From a bacterium (GTDB lineage Bacteria > SZUA-79 > Acidulodesulfobacterales > Acidulodesulfobacteraceae), in NCBI GenBank assembly GCA_021813595.1, contig JAKAKF010000117.1, positions 1 through 5,142 of the forward strand: a DNA stretch of 5,142 bases, written 5' to 3'. Made by a program: the position numbers and the translations under genes. The notes under the pieces are model-generated. The model saw only the letters and a list, made by a program, of their open reading frames with translations, did no database searches and was not told where the DNA came from. This document shows positions 1 to 5,142 of the stretch, in pieces; position 1 is the first letter of the stretch; every line of letters begins with the position of its first letter.

Positions 1-14
1 GTTTTCGTTCTCAT
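1..14 (-). CDS. N-terminus of a gene running off the left edge, probably an efflux/secretion periplasmic adaptor
   Basis: An ATG on the minus strand at 14-12 overlaps the TGA of the TolC-like gene (13-11) in a classic ATGA arrangement, which usually marks translationally coupled genes. Only the first four codons (M-R-T-K) lie in the window. A GGAG ribosome-binding motif sits on the minus strand at 28-25, 10 bases upstream, inside the end of the TolC-like gene. The basic start suits a signal peptide or membrane anchor. By inference from the usual gene order after a TolC-type gene, this could be an HlyD/RND-type membrane fusion protein. The sequence present cannot prove that the frame stays open or show what it encodes. 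Confidence 0.5.
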
Positions 15-1468
15 AGTTTTCCGTCTCCGGAGGGGATTATTCCCATATCTATATCTAATTGAGAAACTGCCAGATAAAACCCGTTTACGGCTTTAGCAAG
101 TTCTATACGCGATTTTATCAAATTATTCTGTGCTTCCTGCAATTCAAGAGCATTAAAAGCCCCTGCCAAATAAGCTTCTTTCGTCATCTTAAAAACTTCA
201 CCCGATTTTTTAACTAAAATTTTTGCTCCGTAAATTTCCTTTTTTGAGGCAGACGCTCTGCCGTAATCTATTGCAAGCCTTTTTTTTACGGACAATTTAA
301 CTGCGGATGCGGCGGATTTAAGCGCCATAAGCCTTTCATTCGCCGCGTCTATATAACCCTTATGAAGTCCGAAATTATAAATAGGAACGTTCAGCATGAC
401 GAAAAACTGCCACCCAAGATTAGGGGCGTCGAAGGAATTTACGGTGTCTTCTCCGTATGCGGCGCCGCCCTGAATGTTCGGGAGACTTCCGGCTTTACTT
501 ATTGAAACAGATGTTCGGGCGGATTTGATTTCCGCATCGGCTATTTCAATCAGCGGCTGTTTTTTTATAGCTTTGGAAATAAGACTATTTAAAGGAGGCA
601 TATTGTAATCGAAACCGGCAAGGTGCGGAGCGGCTGTTAGTAAAGAAAGTTTTGCATGACGGACACTGCCGTAAAATATCTCCATTAAGAACATCCGTTC
701 AAACGATTTTACTTTTGATTTTAAAATTTTTAAGTTAGTTTGTATGCCGGCCGCCATAAGTTCAGTTTGAACGACGTCGAAACGCGAAAGACTGCCGGCT
801 TTATACCCTATTTTCGCGCCGTTTAAAATTTTTTTAGCGCCGTTTAACGCCTTTCGTTCTATTTTTATTTCGTCTTTTAACAGAATTATTCCGTAGAAAT
901 ATTGAGTTATACGGGCGGCCGCGAAAAGACGCGCCAGGCGAAGCCTGTATTCCGCAACCTTGAGATTATCTCCGGCAAGCGAAATTTTGCCGTATATTTT
1001 AGGGTCGTATATCGGAACGGTTAAACCTGCCAGTCCTATTAATTCCCTCATACCGTTGGCGGAAGCAAATACGGGATATCCGTTTTTAGTTCTTGACCAG
1101 ATTCCTCCGGTTTTAACCGCGATATCGGGGAGTAAACCGGCGTCCGCCGATTTTTTTAAGTCTCTTTTTTCGGATATTATATGCTCGGCTTCCAAAATAT
1201 TCCCCTGATTAGCTAATGCTCTTTTGATAGCCTGAGCCAAAGTTATTCTTATAATTCCGCCAGGTGCGGAATAGGAAATTTTAGCCGTTTTATTTTTTTT
1301 TAAATAGATGCCGGCGTTATGAGGCTTTGAGGCGGTATCCGCATATGCCGTTTTGACCGAATTAACGATATTTAAGGCGGATAATAAATAATTCAATGAA
1401 CAGCCGGCGGTAATTAAAAATAAAAAATAAAAAAATGTTTTTACCGCAACCGAAATTTTTTTTTGCAT
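11..1468 (-). CDS. TolC-family outer membrane efflux/export channel protein
   Basis: The 485-residue product matches the TolC/OEP family in length and internal duplication. This family forms trimeric outer-membrane beta-barrels with a periplasmic helical tunnel for drug efflux or type I secretion. Both repeats are visible. The first has TLAQAIKRAL (76-85), LLPDI (112-116), LTVPIYD (149-155) and YKAGSLSRFDVVQTE (222-236). The second has SLPNIQGG (328-335), LNVPIYNFG (359-367) and YLAGAFNALELQEAQNNL (433-450). The N-terminus is a signal sequence: MQKK, then a hydrophobic core at about 11-22. Cleavage could follow AYA (41-43). C23 in TAGC is a poor lipobox because Thr is at -3, so lipidation is possible but doubtful. 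The start is bounded by an in-frame TAA three codons upstream. No Shine-Dalgarno motif precedes it; the first codons carry a nine-A run instead. It overlaps the next leftward gene by four bases. The transported substrate cannot be told. Confidence 0.93.
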   Translation of the reverse strand: MQKKISVAVKTFFYFLFLITAGCSLNYLLSALNIVNSVKTAYADTASKPHNAGIYLKKNKTAKISYSAPGGIIRITLAQAIKRALANQGNILEAEHIISEKRDLKKSADAGLLPDIAVKTGGIWSRTKNGYPVFASANGMRELIGLAGLTVPIYDPKIYGKISLAGDNLKVAEYRLRLARLFAAARITQYFYGIILLKDEIKIERKALNGAKKILNGAKIGYKAGSLSRFDVVQTELMAAGIQTNLKILKSKVKSFERMFLMEIFYGSVRHAKLSLLTAAPHLAGFDYNMPPLNSLISKAIKKQPLIEIADAEIKSARTSVSISKAGSLPNIQGGAAYGEDTVNSFDAPNLGWQFFVMLNVPIYNFGLHKGYIDAANERLMALKSAASAVKLSVKKRLAIDYGRASASKKEIYGAKILVKKSGEVFKMTKEAYLAGAFNALELQEAQNNLIKSRIELAKAVNGFYLAVSQLDIDMGIIPSGDGKL

Positions 1469-1491
1469 AAAAATTTAATGAAAGATATAAT
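1463..1491 (+). promoter_or_regulatory. Predicted sigma70-type promoter for the ribonuclease/cyclase transcript
   Basis: TTGCAT (1463-1468) and a perfect TATAAT (1486-1491) are separated by exactly 17 bases. Transcription would start near 1498, giving a leader of about 130 bases before the ribonuclease ATG that includes the palindromic element. The -35 box overlaps the start codon of the leftward TolC-like gene. A second TATAAT for this direction lies at 1522-1527 but has no recognisable -35 box at 16-18 bases. AT-rich DNA yields chance -10 boxes, so this is a prediction only. Confidence 0.5.
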
Positions 1492-1515
1492 AAAGCGAAA
1501 TATATTTTTATATGT

Positions 1516-1544
1516 ATTATATATAATGCTCTTTGATTATGCAA
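1516..1544 (-). promoter_or_regulatory. Predicted sigma70-type promoter for the TolC-like operon
   Basis: Read on the minus strand, TTGCAT (1544-1539) and a perfect TATAAT (1521-1516) are spaced by 17 bases, the same boxes and spacing as the rightward promoter. Transcription would begin near 1509, leaving a leader of about 40 bases. The -10 box is half of a perfect 12-base palindrome (1516-1527), so the same DNA also offers a TATAAT to the opposite strand. This is a prediction from sequence match only. Confidence 0.55.
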
Positions 1545-1548
1545 ATTA

Positions 1549-1600
1549 GCTCCTCCCCTTTAAAAAGGAGGGGTGTCGGCCAAAGGCCGACGGGGTGGTT
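1549..1600. repeat. REP-like GC-rich palindromic intergenic element
   Basis: A GC-rich block is set in very AT-rich intergenic DNA. It contains a perfect hairpin GTCGGCC-AAA-GGCCGAC (1575-1591; 7-bp stem, 3-base loop). To its left is a second imperfect inverted repeat, CCTCC (1552-1556) with GGAGG (1567-1571), or alternatively CCTTT-AA-AAAGG with a bulged extension. GGGGTG occurs on both sides of the perfect hairpin (1570-1575 and 1592-1597), and the block ends GGTGGTT. This build, C-rich arm, GGAGGGGTG, variable hairpin, then GGGGTGGTT, resembles short palindromic repeats I recall from many bacterial phyla; that recognition is from memory. It is unlikely to be a simple terminator, since the flanking genes point away from it and no T-run follows the hairpin on the plus strand. 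In the rightward transcript it would fold in the 5' leader. Only one copy is in this window, so genome-wide repetition is inferred. Confidence 0.6.
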
Positions 1601-1618
1601 CATAAAAATCAAATATTA

Positions 1619-1626
1619 AAGGAGGG
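1619..1626 (+). promoter_or_regulatory. Ribosome binding site of the beta-CASP ribonuclease
   Basis: AAGGAGGG lies three bases before the ATG at 1630, near-perfect complementarity to the 16S rRNA tail. Spacing is slightly tight but clear enough to fix the start. It is the strongest such site in the window; the TolC-like gene has none. Confidence 0.8.
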
Positions 1627-1629
1627 CAA

Positions 1630-3006
1630 ATGTTCGTTAAATCTTTCGGAGCCGCAAAAAACGTTACGGGAAGCTGTCATATTTTAACCGACGAAAAAGA
1701 CGGTTCGAGCGTAATGATAGATTTCGGCTTGTTTCAGGAAAGGGAATTCGAAGACAGGAATTACAGACTTGATTTTGACCCTAAAGACCTCGATTATCTG
1801 ATATTAACGCATGCCCATATAGACCATTGCGGCAGAATCCCGTTTTTGATAAAAAGCGGATTCAGAGGCAGGATTCTATGTACGAAGCCGACCTATCAGC
1901 TTGCGAAGGTATTGCTTTTGGACACCGGCAAAATAATGTCCGAAAATTATAAATACGAATTGAAAAAATCCCTAAGGAGAAACGAACAAAAGCCGAGCCT
2001 TTTATACGACGAATCGGACGTGCTGGATTCTTTCGATTATTTCGACCCCGTTCTGGAATACGGAAAACCATATGAATTAAAGAACGGTTTTGTCGTTTCA
2101 GCGCATGATGCGGGGCATATTTTAGGCTCTTCTTTTGTGAGGGTCGGTAAAAACGGCAAATCGGCAATATTTTCAGGCGACCTCGGCAACAAAGAAAAAC
2201 CTATAGTCAGAAATTTCGAATATCCCGACGAGGCGGATATAGTATATACCGAAACGACTTACGGCGACAGAAATCATAGAAGTTTTAAAGAATCTAAAGA
2301 AGAATTTTTAACTGCTATAACCGAAACGTTTAAGAATAACGGCAATGTTTTAATTCCAAGCTATGCCACGGAAAGAGCGCAGGATATACTGTATATGCTC
2401 AGGGAATTTTACGGACAGGGGCTCCTGCCGAAATGCAGGGTTTTTTTGGATTCGCCTCTTGCGTTAAACGTTACTAATATATTCGTTCAAAATTTTTCTT
2501 ACTTTAAGGAAGACAATATTCCGCTTTTTAAAAAAGGAGACCCTTTCGATTTTCCGTATTTGAGTATCGTAAAAGATATAGAAGAATCGAAAAATATAAA
2601 TAAAGTATCCGAAAGGGCCGTTATAATAGCGGGAAGCGGCATGCTTCACGGCGGCAGAATTCTGCATCATCTTAAGCATAACATATGGAAAAAAGAAAAT
2701 GCCGTAATATTCGTAGGTTATCAGGCAAAAGGAACGCTCGGCAGAAAAATAGTGGAAAAAGAAAAAAAAGTGCATATTCTGGGCGAAAATTTTGAAGTCA
2801 ACGCTCAAATTTATACTATAAACGGTTTTTCGTCGCACGCAGATCAGAAAGAGCTTATGGAATGGATTGCCGCTTTAAAGTTCAAGCCCGAAAAAGTCTG
2901 CCTCGTTCACGGCGACGAAGACGTTATGAACGTTTATAAGGGCAAATTGGAAGAAAGGGGATTTAACGTTTATATGCCCGGTTACGGAGAGGAAATAAAT
3001 TTTTAG
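1630..3006 (+). CDS. Beta-CASP metallo-beta-lactamase ribonuclease (CPSF73/Ysh1-like exonuclease family)
   Basis: This 458-residue protein is a full-length bacterial beta-CASP RNase, expected to cleave RNA in the cytoplasm with two zinc ions. It starts with the family's GAAKNVTGSCHIL (7-19) and DFGLFQ (31-36). The metallo-beta-lactamase motifs are complete: HAHIDH (H61, H63, D65, H66), AGHILGSS (H163) and SGDLG (D184). The beta-CASP part has motif A in ETTYGDR (E208), the GSGMLHGGRILHHL signature (335-348), motif B in FSSHAD (H403) and motif C in LVHGDED (H427). There is no KH RNA-binding extension, unlike archaeal aCPSF, and no RNase J-type C-terminal domain. It belongs to the group often annotated 'MBL fold metallo-hydrolase RNA specificity domain' (COG1236). 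A strong ribosome-binding site fixes the start. The cyclase gene follows after 50 bases with no visible terminator. Ribonuclease activity rests on family knowledge; physiological substrates are unknown. Confidence 0.93.
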   Translation: MFVKSFGAAKNVTGSCHILTDEKDGSSVMIDFGLFQEREFEDRNYRLDFDPKDLDYLILTHAHIDHCGRIPFLIKSGFRGRILCTKPTYQLAKVLLLDTGKIMSENYKYELKKSLRRNEQKPSLLYDESDVLDSFDYFDPVLEYGKPYELKNGFVVSAHDAGHILGSSFVRVGKNGKSAIFSGDLGNKEKPIVRNFEYPDEADIVYTETTYGDRNHRSFKESKEEFLTAITETFKNNGNVLIPSYATERAQDILYMLREFYGQGLLPKCRVFLDSPLALNVTNIFVQNFSYFKEDNIPLFKKGDPFDFPYLSIVKDIEESKNINKVSERAVIIAGSGMLHGGRILHHLKHNIWKKENAVIFVGYQAKGTLGRKIVEKEKKVHILGENFEVNAQIYTINGFSSHADQKELMEWIAALKFKPEKVCLVHGDEDVMNVYKGKLEERGFNVYMPGYGEEINF

Positions 3007-3056
3007 ATTTACCCCTCCGCCTAAATTTCATAATCGGGCATAAGGAACCCGGATTA

Positions 3057-4985
3057 ATGAACAAATTAAATAATAATAAAATAATTATAGCGGGAGTAGC
3101 GGTCGTAGTTTTATGGATAATAACAGCCGCTATAACTTTCGACAGGACATTTATACCTTTAAAAAACTATATAGGCAAAAATTCAAAAATAATATTAGAA
3201 GTATCCGTAATTAACGACGATTTAACCCAAACAGGCTCTTTAATAAAAAGAATAGTTTTTTACGAAACATATAGACCAGTTAACTATAAAAATAACGTAA
3301 AAAAATATCTGAAAAAATTATCGCTTACCGTAAATAAGACCGACGGGGATTATAAAAAATTATTTATCCTGCTAAATATTAAAACTCCAGTAGAATTAAA
3401 AAAATTATCCCTTTCCAATGCTAAGTATTTTTCCGCATTTGCCAGAAAGTCTTATTACCACTGGGAATACGTTTCAAAGCCGATAATCAAAAGATTTATT
3501 AAATATACCGGATTTGTGCCTTTAAGGTTATCAGAAAGAATGTTTCTCGAATATACCCTGAATAAATCCGTTTTACCGACGTATGCGTTCATCGGTAAAA
3601 TATCCGCAGGCTTTGAATATTTAATCCGTTTTGCCGCATTTACGTTTATTTTTGGAACCTTTGCAATCATACTTCTTAGCATTCTCGTAATGTATTATTT
3701 GAATAAATTTTTCAGGGAAATCAGAAACAGCGAACTGAGATTCAAAAATATGTTTAACAACAGCCCCGTTATACATTTATTGATGGACATAAATACCGGC
3801 AAAATTACAGATGCGAATAAAGCCGCCGAAAAATTTTACGGATGGACAAGAAAAGAGTTGACGGATATGAAAATTACCGATATAGCATTGGCCGACGAGG
3901 AAGAACACAAAAAATTCAGGATAGACGTGTATAGAAGAGGGGCGGAAAATCCTATGGTAAGGATTATAAGCCATAAACTTAAAAACGACGAAGTAAAAAG
4001 GGTGGAACTAACTATTGCGCCGATAGAAATAGACGGCAAAGAATATTTAATCGATTCGATTAAAGACATAACTGAAAAAATATATTACGAAAACTCTTTA
4101 AAGAAATCGGTCGAATTTTTTAAAATATTGAGCGAGAATATACCTTCGATAATAGGTTTGTACCGCGAGAAATTTATCTATATGAACCCTTCCGGACTAA
4201 AGATACTCGGTTATACTGAGGAAACTATAAAAGATTTAAATTTGCCGGAAATGGTAGAGGCAAGAGAGGAAGAAAAATTACTTTTATATCAAAATATTAA
4301 GAGAAGGCTCGGCGGCGAACAGTTCGAAACTAAATACACCTTAAAAGTGAAGAAAAAAAGCGGCGAAACATTCTGGGGAGAAATAATTGCAACGACGATA
4401 TTTTTCGAAAACGCTTGGACGGGTCTAGCTATTATTAACGACGTAAGCGACAGGGTATTAAGCGAATTAAATTTGATAAAAGAAAAAGACGTATTTAAAG
4501 AACTTTCCGAGCTTGACGCTTTAACTCATGTTCCCAACAGAAGGTCGTTCGATACAAAGCTGGAAGATTACTTAAGGAATGCCTTGATTAATAATGCCAA
4601 ATTTTCATTGATAATGCTAGATATAGACCATTTTAAGGAAATTAACGATACCTTCGGGCACCAGACGGGGGATTCGGTTCTTTCCGAGCTTGCTTCTTTA
4701 ATTAAAGAGAATATAAGAAGAGATGATTTTTTTGCAAGGTTCGGCGGCGAAGAATTTATGGTAATATCGAAAAATATAGGCGTCGAAGGAGCTGTCGAAC
4801 TTGCCGAGAAATTAAGGCTAAAGATAGAAACACACGGATTTTCCTCAAAAGTTAACGTAAAGTGCAGTTTTGGGGTAACCGGTTATAAGCGGGACGACAC
4901 TGCCGAAAGTATAGTAAAAAGGGCGGACGAAGCGCTGTATAAAGCAAAAGAAAACGGCAGAAACAGGGTGGAAAGCCTAGAATAA
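3057..4985 (+). CDS. Membrane-bound PAS-PAS-GGDEF sensor diguanylate cyclase
   Basis: The 642-residue protein should make c-di-GMP from two GTP at the inner membrane. Domain order: transmembrane helix (about 8-28); a periplasmic segment of about 160 residues (29-190) that I cannot assign; second transmembrane helix (about 191-215); PAS 1 (about 224-340, SELRFKNMFNNSP then ITDANKAAEKFYGW, ending DSIKDITE); PAS 2 (about 347-466, FFKILSENIPSIIGLY then YMNPSGLKILGYTEE, ending NDVSDR); a linker helix; GGDEF (about 483-642). By alignment with PleD, metal ligands D522 (LDIDHF) and E565 (GGEEF, 563-567), and substrate residues N530 and D539, are present, so it should be active. The inhibitory I-site RxxD (R554-D557) sits exactly five residues before GGEEF, predicting feedback inhibition by c-di-GMP. 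DALTHVPNRR (487-496) is a common variant of the DALTGLxNRR opening. A modest AAGGA (3042-3046) precedes the ATG by 10 bases. It is probably co-transcribed with the ribonuclease. No EAL or HD-GYP domain is present. The ligand sensed is unknown. Confidence 0.94.
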   Translation: MNKLNNNKIIIAGVAVVVLWIITAAITFDRTFIPLKNYIGKNSKIILEVSVINDDLTQTGSLIKRIVFYETYRPVNYKNNVKKYLKKLSLTVNKTDGDYKKLFILLNIKTPVELKKLSLSNAKYFSAFARKSYYHWEYVSKPIIKRFIKYTGFVPLRLSERMFLEYTLNKSVLPTYAFIGKISAGFEYLIRFAAFTFIFGTFAIILLSILVMYYLNKFFREIRNSELRFKNMFNNSPVIHLLMDINTGKITDANKAAEKFYGWTRKELTDMKITDIALADEEEHKKFRIDVYRRGAENPMVRIISHKLKNDEVKRVELTIAPIEIDGKEYLIDSIKDITEKIYYENSLKKSVEFFKILSENIPSIIGLYREKFIYMNPSGLKILGYTEETIKDLNLPEMVEAREEEKLLLYQNIKRRLGGEQFETKYTLKVKKKSGETFWGEIIATTIFFENAWTGLAIINDVSDRVLSELNLIKEKDVFKELSELDALTHVPNRRSFDTKLEDYLRNALINNAKFSLIMLDIDHFKEINDTFGHQTGDSVLSELASLIKENIRRDDFFARFGGEEFMVISKNIGVEGAVELAEKLRLKIETHGFSSKVNVKCSFGVTGYKRDDTAESIVKRADEALYKAKENGRNRVESLE

Positions 4986-5015
4986 GAGAAAAACAGGTTC
5001 TAAAAATTTTTTAAC

Positions 5016-5091
5016 TGGTGGAGCTGATCGGGGTCGAACCGACGACCTCTTGCATGCCATGCAAGCGCTCTGCCAACTGAGCTACAGCCCC
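5016..5091 (-). tRNA. tRNA-Ala (anticodon GGC)
   Basis: The minus strand folds into a complete 76-base cloverleaf. The acceptor arms are GGGGCTG and CAGCTCC, with the G3:U70 wobble that AlaRS recognises. The D arm is GCTC/GAGC. The anticodon stem is CTTGC/GCAAG with loop ATGGCAT, anticodon GGC at plus-strand 5056-5058. The T arm is GTCGG/CCGAT with loop TTCGACC. The discriminator is A73 and CCA is encoded (5018-5016). The A32-U38 loop pair is the one known to be typical of tRNA-Ala(GGC). The gene converges on the cyclase gene with a 30-base gap. Immediately upstream, 5093-5106 holds two tandem copies of a 7-base unit (TTTTGCG on the plus strand), and beyond it AT-rich DNA in which I could not pick a convincing promoter before the window ends. 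Confidence 0.97.
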
Positions 5092-5142
5092 CTTTTGCGT
5101 TTTGCGTTACGATACAATGATACTATATTATCATATTTTAAG

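Noticed and set aside
25..32. CTCCGGAG eight-base palindrome near the end of the TolC-like gene as an operator
   Set aside because: It is inside coding sequence, and its GGAG is explained as the ribosome-binding motif of the overlapping downstream gene.
960..1208. Plus-strand open frame inside the TolC-like gene, and similar opposite-strand frames within the ribonuclease and cyclase genes
   Set aside because: They lie wholly within well-supported genes on the other strand, have no ribosome-binding sites or recognisable motifs, and look like antisense shadows.
1575..1591. Perfect hairpin considered as an intrinsic terminator
   Set aside because: No T-run follows on the plus strand. On the minus strand the T-run is offset by about eight bases, and both flanking genes point away from it, so nothing needs terminating here.
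1573..1605. A ten-codon reading frame (GTG start, TAA stop) through the palindromic element, preceded by GGAGG
   Set aside because: The GGAGG is almost touching the GTG, which is too close for initiation, and the frame simply reads the repeat hairpin. Not a credible leader peptide.
3011..3018. ACCCCTCC, matching the reverse complement of part of the palindromic element
   Set aside because: Eight low-complexity bases with no flanking hairpin; too short to call a second copy.
3035..3051. CGGG/CCCG inverted repeat around the cyclase ribosome-binding site, a possible sequestering hairpin or terminator
   Set aside because: The stem is only four base pairs with a nine-base loop, the AAGGA motif lies in the loop rather than paired, and no T-run follows.
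4986..5015. AT-rich palindrome-like TAAAAATTTTTTA between the cyclase and the tRNA as a bidirectional terminator
   Set aside because: There is no GC stem, the pairing is interrupted, and there is no real loop. Termination here is possible but not supported.
5016..5091. tRNA gene as an integration (attachment) site for a genomic island
   Set aside because: No integrase gene and no duplicated tRNA 3' fragment is visible in the window, and neighbouring genes share the same base and codon style.

Overview
The window reads as ordinary chromosome from an AT-rich Gram-negative bacterium. An outer-membrane TolC-type protein implies an outer membrane. Lys, Ile and Asn are abundant in the proteins, coding strands are A-rich, and the codon style looks the same across all genes. 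The lineage cannot be fixed from this sequence. A deltaproteobacterium-like or candidate-phylum metagenome lineage fits the style, but that is a guess.

Layout: on the minus strand, bases 11-1468 encode a TolC-family outer-membrane channel. Its stop codon overlaps (ATGA) the start of a further minus-strand gene that runs off the left edge, most likely the periplasmic adaptor of an efflux or type I export system. Bases 1469-1629 separate this operon from rightward genes. They hold two well-formed, oppositely directed sigma70-type promoters that face each other, plus a GC-rich REP-like palindromic element that looks foreign in its AT-rich surroundings. On the plus strand, 1630-3006 encodes a beta-CASP metallo-beta-lactamase ribonuclease with a complete active site. 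After a 50-base gap, 3057-4985 encodes a membrane-anchored sensor diguanylate cyclase (periplasmic domain, two PAS domains, GGDEF with intact catalytic and inhibitory sites). A convergent tRNA-Ala(GGC) gene lies at 5016-5091 on the minus strand.

The two rightward genes are probably one transcript. That would place an RNA-processing enzyme and a c-di-GMP signalling enzyme under one leader, which carries the palindromic element. The leftward transcript would make an envelope export system. I see no mobile-element genes, CRISPR array, toxin-antitoxin pair or defence system. The most noteworthy points are the face-to-face promoter arrangement, the REP-like element, and the unrecognised periplasmic sensor domain of the cyclase. 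None of these amounts to a clearly new system.
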